NCBI RefSeq assembly: GCF_000797445.1
Contig: NZ_JSWF01000046.1
Coordinates: forward strand, 34,026-98,025
Origin: Lacinutrix jangbogonensis
Lineage (GTDB): Bacteria > Bacteroidota > Bacteroidia > Flavobacteriales > Flavobacteriaceae
Direction of reading: 5' to 3'
Length of the DNA: 64,000 bases
Shown: in pieces, positions 7,770 to 16,370 of the stretch
How positions within the stretch are numbered: the first letter of the stretch is position 1
Layout of the letters: each line of letters starts with the position of its first letter
Translations under genes and position numbers: made by a program
The notes under the pieces: generated by a model
Told to the model about the DNA's origin: nothing
The model's input: the letters and a program-made list of their open reading frames with translations, nothing else
The model's database searches: none

Positions 7770-9086
7770 ATGAGTACAAAAACAGTTGCTTACGTACCTA
7801 ATAAGGTAAAAGACATGTCGCTTGCGGCTTGGGGAAGAAAAGAAATTAATTTAGCCGAAGCAGAAATGCCAGGTTTAATGAGTTTACGTGAAGAATATAA
7901 AAACGAGCAACCATTAAAAGGTGCGCGTATTGCAGGTTGTTTACACATGACTATTCAAACTGCCGTTTTAATTGAAACATTACAAGCTTTAGGTGCAGAA
8001 GTTACTTGGAGTTCTTGTAATATATTCTCTACACAAGATCAAGCAGCCGCTGCAATTGCAGATGCTGGAACTGCTGTTTACGCATGGAAAGACATGACAG
8101 AAGAAGAGTTTGATTGGTGTATAGAACAAACTTTATTCTTTGGTGAAGACAGAAAGCCGTTAAACATGATTTTGGATGATGGTGGAGATTTAACAAATAT
8201 GGTTTTAGACCGTTATCCAGAATTATCTGATGGTATTAAAGGTCTATCTGAAGAAACTACAACTGGTGTTCACAGACTTTACGAGCGTGTAAAAAACGGA
8301 ACATTAACAATGCCAGCAATTAACGTAAACGATTCTGTAACGAAGTCGAAATTCGATAATAAATACGGTTGTAAAGAATCTGCTGTAGATGCTATACGTC
8401 GAGCAACAGATACTATGTTAGCAGGAAAACGTGTAACAGTTTGTGGTTATGGTGATGTTGGTAAAGGTACTGCTGCTTCTTTTAAAGGCGCAGGAAGTAT
8501 TGTAACAGTAACTGAAATTGATCCAATTTGTGCTTTACAAGCTGCAATGGACGGTTTTGAAGTTAAAAAACTTGAAACTGTTGTTGCAAATTCTGATATC
8601 GTAATTACGACTACAGGAAATAAAGATATTGTACGTGCAGAGCATTTTGAAGCCATGAAAGACAAAGTTATAGTATGTAACATTGGTCATTTTGACAACG
8701 AAATACAAGTAGGATGGTTAAACGATAACCATGGTCATACTAAAGATACTATCAAACCTCAAGTTGACAAATACAACATCGACGGAAAAGATATTATTTT
8801 ACTTGCCGAAGGTCGTTTAGTAAACTTAGGTTGTGCAACTGGACACCCTAGCTTTGTAATGAGTAACTCGTTTACAAACCAAACTTTAGCGCAAATAGAA
8901 CTTTGGAAAAACAGTGCAGCATATAAAAATGATGTATACATGTTACCAAAGTACTTAGATGAAAAAGTAGCAAAATTACACTTAGAAAAAATTGGTGTTG
9001 AGTTAACAGAACTTGCAGAATACCAAGCTGATTATATTGGTGTAAAGGTTGAAGGACCTTACAAGCCTGAACATTACAGGTACTAA
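7770..9086 (+). CDS. ahcY: Adenosylhomocysteinase (S-adenosylhomocysteine hydrolase)
   Basis: The 438-residue enzyme reversibly cleaves S-adenosylhomocysteine to adenosine and homocysteine, clearing the inhibitory product of SAM-dependent methylation. Family landmarks are visible: [17 protein letters not shown] near the N-terminus, [24 protein letters not shown] (with the NAD/substrate lysine), the NAD-binding [10 protein letters not shown] (about 224-233), HFDNEIQ, and the C-terminal [13 protein letters not shown] that closes the neighbouring subunit's active site. It is a monocistronic unit flanked by its own promoter and strong terminators. Confidence 0.97.
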   Translation: MSTKTVAYVPNKVKDMSLAAWGRKEINLAEAEMPGLMSLREEYKNEQPLKGARIAGCLHMTIQTAVLIETLQALGAEVTWSSCNIFSTQDQAAAAIADAGTAVYAWKDMTEEEFDWCIEQTLFFGEDRKPLNMILDDGGDLTNMVLDRYPELSDGIKGLSEETTTGVHRLYERVKNGTLTMPAINVNDSVTKSKFDNKYGCKESAVDAIRRATDTMLAGKRVTVCGYGDVGKGTAASFKGAGSIVTVTEIDPICALQAAMDGFEVKKLETVVANSDIVITTTGNKDIVRAEHFEAMKDKVIVCNIGHFDNEIQVGWLNDNHGHTKDTIKPQVDKYNIDGKDIILLAEGRLVNLGCATGHPSFVMSNSFTNQTLAQIELWKNSAAYKNDVYMLPKYLDEKVAKLHLEKIGVELTELAEYQADYIGVKVEGPYKPEHYRY

Positions 9087-9121
9087 TAAATTCCTTTTAA
9101 AAAAGGAATCTTAATACTATT

Positions 9122-9160
9122 AAACCCAAACATTCATAGAATGTTTGGGTTTTGTTTTTT
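9122..9160 (+). terminator. Strong intrinsic terminator of ahcY
   Basis: A perfect 14-bp stem, AAACCCAAACATTC / GAATGTTTGGGTTT (9122-9135 and 9139-9152) with loop ATA, is followed by TGTTTTTT. A weaker hairpin, ATTCCTTTT/AAAAGGAAT, precedes it at 9090-9109. Confidence 0.9.
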
Positions 9161-9205
9161 AAAACATATAAATTATTAACTTCACAGTATTAAAAGAACA
9201 ATTTT

Positions 9206-9670
9206 ATGAGTTTGAAAAAGTTAAACATCGCACTTAATAGTTTAGAAGCACATATTGAAAATCATAGTGTTTCAAACACAAAAATATCTAATGGAAATGT
9301 AGCTTGGCATATAGACCACAGTCTTAAAGTACATAATAATGTCATGACTGCACTCCAAAAATCTGATCCTAAAACTTATAAAAACAATTTTAGCTTTTTG
9401 GGTAAGCTGTTCTTTGCGCTTGGTTTTTTTCCAAGAGGAAAAGCCAAAGCTCCAAAACATGTAACGCCACCAGACATTATTTTAAAAGAAGATTTAATCT
9501 CGCAAATAGAATTTGCTAAGGCCAATGTTGGAACAATTACTAGTTTACAAAAGAATGCTTTTTTTAAACATCCTTTATTTGGTGATATTAATACGAGTAG
9601 AGTCTATCGTTTTTTAGAAATGCACACTAACCATCATTTAAAGATTATTGATGCTATTATGAAGAAATAG
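9206..9670 (+). CDS. DUF1569 / DinB-like four-helix protein
   Basis: This 154-residue soluble protein has histidines spaced as in DinB-like metal sites: NVAWHIDHSLKVHNNV (about 32-47) and YRFLEMHTNHHLKIIDAIM at the C-terminus (about 134-152). The overall pattern fits DUF1569 (DinB_2 superfamily), whose members may be metal-dependent thiol transferases. No function is established for this branch. It runs tail to tail with the next minus-strand gene, leaving only 2 bases between stops. Confidence 0.7.
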   Translation: MSLKKLNIALNSLEAHIENHSVSNTKISNGNVAWHIDHSLKVHNNVMTALQKSDPKTYKNNFSFLGKLFFALGFFPRGKAKAPKHVTPPDIILKEDLISQIEFAKANVGTITSLQKNAFFKHPLFGDINTSRVYRFLEMHTNHHLKIIDAIMKK

Positions 9671-9672
9671 TT

Positions 9673-10092
9673 TTATTTATGTTGAATCAACATCTTTTCG
9701 AGAAAGTCTACTAAAAAACTTTTATTTAAGAAAGAACCATAAAATTGAAATACGCTAAGGTTTACATTACCATCAAGGTATTCTACGATATAGGTATTAG
9801 TTAATTTACGAAAAATCATCTCCTTCTCTTTTACTGACTTAATATCAGTTAATTCTATTTTTTTATACCCGAAGTATTTAAAAATATAAAGATAATTTTC
9901 ATCAACAAAAACAGTCTTAAATCTAAAGGTAAAACGAAATATCATCCATAAAAAAATGATAGAAAGAGTAAACAGTATAGAAACCTTGTCACGAGAATCA
10001 AAAAGAAACATTAGAGATAAATAAAAGAAAAGTACATCTATAAAAATTGGGACTAACCAATAAACAGCACTTGAAATTCGATTCTTCCTCAT
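9673..10092 (-). CDS. Small membrane protein with PH-like domain, unknown function
   Basis: I do not recognise this 139-residue protein with certainty. It begins with two hydrophobic segments (VYWLVPIFIDVLFFYLSLMF and ILFTLSIIFLWMIFRF), followed by a soluble stretch VDENYLYIFKYFGYKKIELTDIKSVKEKE that resembles the strands of bacterial PH-like domains found in two-TM membrane proteins. It lies downstream of rpmA behind a terminator and is probably expressed separately. Confidence 0.55.
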   Translation of the reverse strand: MRKNRISSAVYWLVPIFIDVLFFYLSLMFLFDSRDKVSILFTLSIIFLWMIFRFTFRFKTVFVDENYLYIFKYFGYKKIELTDIKSVKEKEMIFRKLTNTYIVEYLDGNVNLSVFQFYGSFLNKSFLVDFLEKMLIQHK

Positions 10093-10108
10093 AAATTAAA
10101 TATAAACA

Positions 10109-10141
10109 AAAAACGCCCTTCCAAAAGGAAAGGCGTTTTTT
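10109..10141 (-). terminator. Intrinsic terminator of rplU-rpmA
   Basis: A near-perfect stem, AAAACGCCCTTCC / GGAAAGGCGTTTT (one mismatch), has a T run on either strand. It lies 22 bases past the rpmA stop. Confidence 0.8.
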
Positions 10142-10163
10142 AATATCTAAAAGAAAACTATTT

Positions 10164-10424
10164 CTAAGCCTCAAAAGGCTCAATAGAAACATAAGATCTA
10201 TTGTTTCTTTTCTTTGTAAATTTTACTAGACCATCAACATATGCATGTAAAGTATGATCTTTTCCTTGGTATACGTTTTCACCTGGGTGATGCGTGTTAC
10301 CACGTTGTCTTAATATGATATTTCCAGCAATAGCAGCTTGTCCACCAAATATCTTAACGCCTAAACGTTTTGATTCTGATTCCCTACCATTCTTCGAACT
10401 ACCAACTCCTTTTTTATGAGCCAT
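10164..10424 (-). CDS. rpmA: 50S ribosomal protein L27
   Basis: The 86-residue protein begins [20 protein letters not shown]. This matches L27s that start directly with the functional N-terminus, without the cleavable extension of Firmicutes. The rest ([38 protein letters not shown]) is canonical. The N-terminal tail reaches the peptidyl transferase centre. It lies 27 bases downstream of rplU in the usual rplU-rpmA operon. Confidence 0.98.
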   Translation of the reverse strand: MAHKKGVGSSKNGRESESKRLGVKIFGGQAAIAGNIILRQRGNTHHPGENVYQGKDHTLHAYVDGLVKFTKKRNNRSYVSIEPFEA

Positions 10425-10451
10425 TGTCTTAAGGTTTTATATTGTTAATAA

Positions 10452-10955
10452 TTAGCTTAATGCTGCAATTAATTCTGCTTTTTTCATTGAAGAAATACCT
10501 TCAACACCTTTAGCTTTTGCCATCTCTTTCAACTCAGCAACTGTATTTTTGCTTAGATCTTGAGGAGCTTCCACTTCTGGTTCAGCTGTTTTAGTTTCTT
10601 TTTTTGGAGCGGCTTTTTCAGCTTTTTTAGCTGGCTTAGCTCCTGAAACTACAATGCTCTCAATAATAATTTCAGTTAAGGCTTGTCTGTGACCGTTTTT
10701 AACACGGTAACCTTTTCTTCTTTTCTTCTTGAAAACAATAACTTTATCACCTTGAAGGTGCTTTAAGACTTTCGCACTTACTTGTGCTCCGTCTATAGCT
10801 GGGGCGCCTAAAGTAACATTGTCACCATCTGCAATCAAAAGAACGTTATCGAAAGACATTGTCTTTCCTTCTTCTGATGGTAAACGGTTAACAAAAACTT
10901 TTTGGTCTTTTTCAACTTTAAATTGATGCCCTGCTATCTCTACAATTGCGTACAT
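10452..10955 (-). CDS. rplU: 50S ribosomal protein L21 with C-terminal Rho-N/SAP-like extension
   Basis: The ribosomal L21 core occupies about residues 1-103 (MYAIVEIAGHQFKVEKDQ, KVIVFKKKRRKGYRVKNGHR). The protein continues to 167 residues with a charged Ala/Lys/Glu linker (about 107-128) and a compact end DLSKNTVAELKEMAKAKG ... MKKAELIAALS that resembles the helix-extended-loop-helix of Rho-N/SAP nucleic-acid-binding modules. Usual L21 is about 100-105 residues. Extensions of this kind occur in Bacteroidota. Their role is not known to me. Confidence 0.95.
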   Translation of the reverse strand: MYAIVEIAGHQFKVEKDQKVFVNRLPSEEGKTMSFDNVLLIADGDNVTLGAPAIDGAQVSAKVLKHLQGDKVIVFKKKRRKGYRVKNGHRQALTEIIIESIVVSGAKPAKKAEKAAPKKETKTAEPEVEAPQDLSKNTVAELKEMAKAKGVEGISSMKKAELIAALS

Positions 10956-11016
10956 AGCGTAATGTTTTTATTAATTTGTTATATAAATAATGTGCTTTCT
11001 TCTCAGAAAGCGGATG

Positions 11017-11047
11017 CAAATATACGTCTATTAAATTAATTTGCAAA
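11017..11047 (-). promoter_or_regulatory. Promoter of rplU-rpmA
   Basis: On the minus strand, TTTGC (11047-11043) and TATATTTG (11024-11017) match the Bacteroidota -33/-7 pattern with about 19 bases between them. A small hairpin, CTTTCT-TCTC-AGAAAG, lies in the leader at 10995-11010. Confidence 0.75.
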
Positions 11048-11120
11048 CGTTTTTACTACTTACATGAATTATTTTATTGTGTATGTACCCGTTGAGCATC
11101 AAATATTTAAAAAATCATCT

Positions 11121-11612
11121 TTATAAAGTCCTTTTCATTATAAATTCTCCGTCTCGCTTCCCATTAGCGTCCGGAATGTTTCTACTCCGTTTAAATAACT
11201 GCATGCATGTTAAGGTTAATACTACTGTAGTTGAAAAACCCATAATAGCAACCGTAAAAGCCACTATACCAATACCAGCATAGTAATCTCCACTAAATAC
11301 TGCTAGTAAATTAGATAAAAAGCCCGGATTAAGCTCGGTTGCATACAGTACAAAGAATGCAGTAAAAATAAGTGTTGCAACAAAACCAGCAATTATTCCT
11401 GAAGTAAAACCGCTAGAATAACTAAAGTTTTTTCCTTCTTGTAATTTATGATACTTTATAACTTCAAAAATACCAAAGCCTGTAATTAGGCCATTACCTA
11501 GGCTAAATATAGGTTGAGTGTGTAAATTAAATAATGCCAAAAACAAAAAGTAGGCCACTAAGGAAGCGCTAATAACAAGGCCAAAACGGATTGGAAGGGT
11601 GAAGTTTTTCAT
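11121..11612 (-). CDS. DUF4199 domain membrane protein
   Basis: The 163-residue protein has four predicted transmembrane segments (LVISASLVAYFLFLALF, LGNGLITGFGIFEVI, GIIAGFVATLIFTAFFVLY, IGIVAFTVAIMGFSTTVVLTL) and the motif KYHKLQEGKNFSYSSGF between the second and third. This fits DUF4199, common in Bacteroidota and without known function. It stands alone, divergent from the M16 peptidase pair. Confidence 0.75.
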   Translation of the reverse strand: MKNFTLPIRFGLVISASLVAYFLFLALFNLHTQPIFSLGNGLITGFGIFEVIKYHKLQEGKNFSYSSGFTSGIIAGFVATLIFTAFFVLYATELNPGFLSNLLAVFSGDYYAGIGIVAFTVAIMGFSTTVVLTLTCMQLFKRSRNIPDANGKRDGEFIMKRTL

Positions 11613-11704
11613 ATATCAATTTTATTTAAGATTAGTTTCTCCTTTAAATTTCGGATAATTTGAATTAAAAAAAAACAAATCCCTGTTAAAATTTTAACAG
11701 AACC

Positions 11705-11736
11705 TTTGAAAATAAGAGCATCATTCACTATTTTTG
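11705..11736 (+). promoter_or_regulatory. Consensus promoter for the M16 peptidase pair
   Basis: TTTG (11705-11708), a 20-base spacer and TATTTTTG (11729-11736) form one of the cleanest Bacteroidota promoter matches in the window. It would give a leader of about 60 bases. Confidence 0.8.
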
Positions 11737-11746
11737 TTAACATTAT

Positions 11747-11767
11747 GTAACAACCTAACCTTGTTAC
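11747..11767 (+). promoter_or_regulatory. Inverted repeat just downstream of the M16 promoter (candidate operator)
   Basis: GTAACAA-CCTAACC-TTGTTAC is a perfect 7+7+7 inverted repeat. Extending outward, TATGTAACAA and TTGTTACGTA pair with one mismatch. It lies about 10 bases past the -7 element, at or just after the expected transcript start. That position suits a repressor site or a 5'-end mRNA hairpin. Confidence 0.45.
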
Positions 11768-11803
11768 GTACTTACAATTAAACTAATACTAAATATATCA
11801 ACA

Positions 11804-13126
11804 ATGAAAAAAAGTTTATTCTCCTTAGCTGCTTTGCTTTTGGCTGGATTTGTAGCTAGTGCACAAGAAGTTAAATTTGAAGAGTACCAATTAAGTAACG
11901 GCATGGACGTTATTTTACATCAAGACAAAACAGCTCCTGTTGTTATAACTTCAGTTATGTATCACGTTGGTGCAAAAGATGAAAACCCAGAACGTACAGG
12001 AATGGCTCACTTTTTCGAGCACTTATTGTTTGAAGGCACAGAAAACATCGAACGTGGCGAATGGTTTAAAATTGTAAGTTCTAATGGAGGAAGCAATAAT
12101 GCCAATACTACAGACGATAGAACGTATTACTACGAAGTGTTTCCTTCTAATAGTTTAGAATTAGGATTATGGATGGAATCTGAGCGTTTAATGCATCCAA
12201 TTATCAACCAAATTGGTGTAGATACTCAAAATGAAGTTGTAAAAGAAGAAAAACGTTTACGTGTAGACAACTCTCCTTATGGTAAATTTATTGAGAATGT
12301 TAAACTTAACATGTTCAAAAAACATCCTTATAAAGGAACAACTATTGGTAAAATGGCACATTTAGATGCTGCTTCTTTAGAAGAATTTCAAGCGTTTAAC
12401 AAAAAATTCTACGTACCTAACAATGCTGTTTTAGTCGTTGCTGGTGATATAGATATTGCTTCAACAAAAAAAATGATTGAAGATTATTTTGGATCTATAC
12501 CAAGAGGCGAAGATATTGTTAGAAACTTCCCGAAAGAAGATCCTATTACAAAAACAATCAAAGCAAAAGCTTACGATTCTAATATCCAGATTCCTGCAAT
12601 TATGGCTGCATACAGAACACCTGCTATGACAGAAAGAGATGCTTATGTTTTAGATATGTTATCGAGCTACTTAAGCTCTGGTAAAACTTCAAAATTATAT
12701 AAGAAACTTGTTGATGATAAGAAAATGGCTTTACAAGTTGGAGCTATTAACCAGAGTCAAGAAGATTACGGTACTTACATTTTATATGGCTTACCATTAG
12801 GAGATACTACTCTTGCAGATTTATTAGCTGGAATAGATGAAGAATTGGTTAAAGTTCAAACTGAATTAATGTCTGAAAGAGATTACCAAAAACTTCAAAA
12901 TAAATTTGAAAACAATTTTGTAAATTCTAACTCTAGTATTTCTGGAATTGCTAATTCTTTAGCGCGTTACCACATGCTATACGACGATGTGAATTTAATT
13001 AACAACGAAATTAATATTTACAGATCTATTACTAGAGAAGAAATACAAGCAGTTGCTAAAAAATACTTAAATCCAAACCAACGTTTAGAATTAGAGTATT
13101 TACCAGAAGTTAAAGAAGAAAAATAA
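11804..13126 (+). CDS. M16 family zinc metallopeptidase, active subunit
   Basis: The 440-residue protein has a signal peptide (MKKSLFSLAALLLAGFVASAQ), so it acts in the periplasm. The inverted zinc motif HxxEH is present in HFFEHLLFEG (about residues 68-77), with the third ligand glutamate expected in NEVVKEEKRLRVDNSPYGK (about 143-162). M16 enzymes degrade short peptides in a clamshell made of an active and an inactive half; here the second half is the next gene. The two genes are 106 bases apart and probably co-transcribed. Confidence 0.93.
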   Translation: MKKSLFSLAALLLAGFVASAQEVKFEEYQLSNGMDVILHQDKTAPVVITSVMYHVGAKDENPERTGMAHFFEHLLFEGTENIERGEWFKIVSSNGGSNNANTTDDRTYYYEVFPSNSLELGLWMESERLMHPIINQIGVDTQNEVVKEEKRLRVDNSPYGKFIENVKLNMFKKHPYKGTTIGKMAHLDAASLEEFQAFNKKFYVPNNAVLVVAGDIDIASTKKMIEDYFGSIPRGEDIVRNFPKEDPITKTIKAKAYDSNIQIPAIMAAYRTPAMTERDAYVLDMLSSYLSSGKTSKLYKKLVDDKKMALQVGAINQSQEDYGTYILYGLPLGDTTLADLLAGIDEELVKVQTELMSERDYQKLQNKFENNFVNSNSSISGIANSLARYHMLYDDVNLINNEINIYRSITREEIQAVAKKYLNPNQRLELEYLPEVKEEK

Positions 13127-13232
13127 CAAATTAGAAAAACAAATGAACCTTTCATAATTCAAATTTTATTCAACAAGAATTAGTTTAAATAGAAAGTACC
13201 ATTTGACAACTTTTAAATAATAAACAAGACAA

Positions 13233-15320
13233 ATGAAAACAAAAATAACAGCACTAATAGCACTGTTTTTACTATCTGTTTCAGCTACCGCTCAAATTGA
13301 TAGATCTGTGCAACCAAAACCAGGTCCAGCTCCAACAATTACTTTAGAAGTTCCAGGAGAATTTGAACTTAAAAATGGGCTTAAAGTCCTTGTAGTGGAA
13401 AACCACAAGTTACCAAGAGTATCTTACTCTTTAAGAATAGACAATCCACCTATGGTTGAAGGCAAAGCAGCAGGTGTTTTAGGCTTATTGGGATCGATGA
13501 TGGGTAACGGAACAACCTCTATCTCTAAAGACGAATTTAATGAGGAAATAGATTTTCTTGGAGCAAGATTAAGCTTTGGTTCTAGTTCCGCTTCTGGTAG
13601 CTCTCTAACTAAATATTCTGAAAGAATTTTAGAATTAATGGCCGATGCAGCAATGAATCCACTATTAACTGAGGAAGAATTTCAGAAAGAAAAAGATAAA
13701 GCACTTGAAAATTTAAAATCTGAAGCAAAAAGTGTAGAAGCAGTAGCTTCTCGTGTTGGTAACGCGTTATCCTTCGGTAAAAAACACCCTTATGGTGAGT
13801 TTGTTACAGAAGAATCTTTAAATAACATTACACTAGATAATGTTCGTTCTTATTTTCAAAAAAACTTCAACCCTAACAATGCATACTTAGTAATTGTTGG
13901 CGATGTAGATTTTAGTACAGTAAAAAAACAAGTAAAAACATATTTCAAAAAATGGGAAAAAGGTATCGATGTTACTAAATCTATTCCAGAGCCTTATTTA
14001 AATGTAAACGCAACAGAAATTAATTTTGTTGACATGCCAAATGCGGTACAGTCTAATATATCTGTTACAAGTAATGTTAAATTAAAAATGGGTGATACGG
14101 ATTATCATACTGTATTAATTGCAAATAAAATTCTTGGTGGTGGTTTTTCATCTTACTTAAACATGAATTTACGTGAAGCAAATGGCTATACTTATGGTGC
14201 ACGATCTAGCGTTCGTACAGATCGTTATGGCGCTTCTCGTTTTACCGCTGGAGCAAAAGTTAGAAACGCTGTTACAGATAGCGCTGTTGTGGAGTCTTTA
14301 AAAGAAATTAAACGTATTAAAAGTGAAAAAGTTTCTGCTGAAGATTTAAGAAATGCCAAAGCAAAATACGTTGGTGATTTTGTATTAGCTTTAGAGCGCC
14401 CAGAAACAATTGCGAGATATGCTTTAAATATCAAGTTAAATGATTTGCCTAAAGATTTCTACAAAACGTATTTAACAAAAATTAATGCTGTTACTGCAGA
14501 CGATGTGCAGCGTATAGCTAACAAATATTTCACAGAACAGAACGCTAGAGTAATTGTTGTTGGAAAAGGTAGCGAAGTTGTAGCTAACCTAGAAAAAACA
14601 GGAATACCTATTAAATACTTTGATACTTTTGCTAACTCTGTTAAAAAACCAGTGTTTTCTAAACCTGTTCCAGCAGGAGTAACTGCACAAACAGTAATAG
14701 ATGGATATATTAATGCCATTGGTGGCAAAGCAGCTTTACAAAATGTAACAACGTTAGTTCAAGAAATGAGCGCTTCTTTTCAAGGTCAAAATATGGCAAT
14801 GACTCTTAAACAAAAGAGCCCTAATCTTATTGCTACAGATGTTAGTATTATAGGAATGGGAAATGTTTTCAAACAAGCCTTTAACGGCGAAAGTGGTTAT
14901 ATGGCTCAAATGGGAAACAAACAACCTATGCCAGAAGAAGCAATAGCTAAAGCTAAAGCTAAAAAAGGATTATTTGACGAGTTAAACTTAATGACTAATC
15001 CATTATTAAAAGTTTCTTTAGATTCTATTGAAAGTGTAGATGGTAAAGATGCTTATGTTGTAGTTATTGAGGATGAAAAAGGAGAATCGTCTAAAAACTA
15101 TTATGATGTAGCTTCAAACTTAAAAATCAAAAGTGTTTCTACTGCTAAAGGACCAGGAGGAAAAGAAATTACGCAAGAAAGAACATTTGGAGACTATAAA
15201 GAGGTTAGTGGCATTAAATTCGCTCACGTAACTTCTCTACCAATGGGTGGACAGAATATAGAATTAAAAGTAAGTACCGTTAAGGTAAATGAGCCTTTAA
15301 CGAGTGCTGACTTTGAATAG
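13233..15320 (+). CDS. M16 family peptidase-like protein, inactive subunit, with extra C-terminal domain
   Basis: The 695-residue secreted protein (signal peptide ending SVSATAQ) has an M16 region at about residues 35-450. Where HxxEH should be, the sequence reads GVLGLLGSMMGNG, so zinc catalysis is lost. The conserved NGYTYGARSSVR substrate-groove phrase remains. This is the usual non-catalytic partner of an M16 heterodimer. After about residue 485 there is an added domain of about 200 residues (DGYINAIGGKAALQNVTTLV onward) that resembles LolA/LolB-type outer-membrane lipoprotein carriers. A terminator follows. Confidence 0.9.
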   Translation: MKTKITALIALFLLSVSATAQIDRSVQPKPGPAPTITLEVPGEFELKNGLKVLVVENHKLPRVSYSLRIDNPPMVEGKAAGVLGLLGSMMGNGTTSISKDEFNEEIDFLGARLSFGSSSASGSSLTKYSERILELMADAAMNPLLTEEEFQKEKDKALENLKSEAKSVEAVASRVGNALSFGKKHPYGEFVTEESLNNITLDNVRSYFQKNFNPNNAYLVIVGDVDFSTVKKQVKTYFKKWEKGIDVTKSIPEPYLNVNATEINFVDMPNAVQSNISVTSNVKLKMGDTDYHTVLIANKILGGGFSSYLNMNLREANGYTYGARSSVRTDRYGASRFTAGAKVRNAVTDSAVVESLKEIKRIKSEKVSAEDLRNAKAKYVGDFVLALERPETIARYALNIKLNDLPKDFYKTYLTKINAVTADDVQRIANKYFTEQNARVIVVGKGSEVVANLEKTGIPIKYFDTFANSVKKPVFSKPVPAGVTAQTVIDGYINAIGGKAALQNVTTLVQEMSASFQGQNMAMTLKQKSPNLIATDVSIIGMGNVFKQAFNGESGYMAQMGNKQPMPEEAIAKAKAKKGLFDELNLMTNPLLKVSLDSIESVDGKDAYVVVIEDEKGESSKNYYDVASNLKIKSVSTAKGPGGKEITQERTFGDYKEVSGIKFAHVTSLPMGGQNIELKVSTVKVNEPLTSADFE

Positions 15321-15346
15321 CTAAAAGTTTTTTAACAAAAATACTA

Positions 15347-15380
15347 AAATCTGAAGTCGAAAGGCTTCAGATTTTTTTTT
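15347..15380 (+). terminator. Intrinsic terminator after the M16 pair
   Basis: A 10-bp stem, AAATCTGAAG / CTTCAGATTT, is followed by a run of nine T. It lies between convergent genes and may act in both directions. Confidence 0.88.
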
Positions 15381-15390
15381 GACAAAAAAA

Positions 15391-16263
15391 CTAAGCTCTT
15401 TTCTTATTAGCCAAATACACACCAATTAAAATAATTGCAGTAGCTATACCTTGTAAAGTACTAAACGACTCTCCATCTAAAACACCCCAAATTAAAGCTA
15501 CAATAGGCATAATATAAGTTACTGAAGACGCAAAAACAGGAGTAGACATTTGAACCAGTTTAAAAAATAACACCTTTGCAATAGCAGTACCAAATAAGGA
15601 TAAAATAGCAACATATAGAACTGACATTCCAAATTCTGGTTTACTAAACTGTTCTACAGAAAAGAAATCTGTAAAAAACAAAACTGCAAGTGCGGGTATA
15701 ACAATTGGTACATAATTTCCAACAGCAATAGTTAGTGGTTTCACATTTTGCAAATAGCGTTTAATAATATTTACGTTAGCAGCATACATTAATGTAGAAG
15801 CAATTATAAAACCAGCAAACAAATAGTTTTGATGTGGATTAAGTTCGGCACCTTTTAATATTAATAAAGCAGTACCAATAAAACCTATAATTACACCTAA
15901 AACTTGTCTTTTTGTAGAGGTGATTTTAAAAATAGCCAATCCCATTAAAACAGTATTTAATGGTACTAAAGAATTTAAAACAGAAACTACTGCGCTATCG
16001 ATTTCTGTTTCGGCAATGGCAAAAAAGAAAGCAGGAATAAATGAGCCTAAAAAACCAGATATAGCTATCCATTTCCAATCTACTTTTTTAATGGTTTTTA
16101 TTGTTTTAAACCCAACAAGAAATAAAAATAAACCTGTTAATACTGTTCGTAAAGCGCCTAACTGATAAGGATTTAAACCAATTAACGCCTTTTTAATAAG
16201 GATAAAACTAGTTCCCCAAATAATGGAAAGTATAATGAGATAAGTCCATTTAGATCCTTTCAT
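15391..16263 (-). CDS. EamA/DMT-family inner-membrane transporter
   Basis: About ten transmembrane segments are arranged as two EamA repeats, with typical phrases IIWGTSFILIKKAL near the N-terminus and MPIVALIWGVLDGE in the last third. The DMT superfamily exports metabolites such as amino acids; the substrate cannot be told. The frame is open upstream to 16350, but MKGSKWTYLIILSIIWG at 16263 starts right before the first membrane segment and gives the usual length of 290 residues, so I prefer it. It diverges from the HMA lipoprotein gene. Confidence 0.85.
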   Translation of the reverse strand: MKGSKWTYLIILSIIWGTSFILIKKALIGLNPYQLGALRTVLTGLFLFLVGFKTIKTIKKVDWKWIAISGFLGSFIPAFFFAIAETEIDSAVVSVLNSLVPLNTVLMGLAIFKITSTKRQVLGVIIGFIGTALLILKGAELNPHQNYLFAGFIIASTLMYAANVNIIKRYLQNVKPLTIAVGNYVPIVIPALAVLFFTDFFSVEQFSKPEFGMSVLYVAILSLFGTAIAKVLFFKLVQMSTPVFASSVTYIMPIVALIWGVLDGESFSTLQGIATAIILIGVYLANKKRA

Positions 16264-16329
16264 GCACGTAACGCTTTGATTAGCATGTGCAAAAATGAAA
16301 TTTTTAACACAATAAACAGATATAATTGT

Positions 16330-16337
16330 TAGTTTTG
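16330..16337 (+). promoter_or_regulatory. Promoter -7 element (TAGTTTTG) for the HMA lipoprotein
   Basis: TAGTTTTG matches TAnnTTTG and leaves a leader of about 27-30 bases before the ATG at 16371. No clear -33 TTTG is present, only T-rich sequence. Confidence 0.5.
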
Positions 16338-16370
16338 TAATCAATAACATAATAACAAAAATCGATACTC

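Noticed and set aside
8447..8683. 78-codon minus-strand frame inside ahcY
   Set aside because: It is the shadow of the NAD-binding region of a fully conserved gene.
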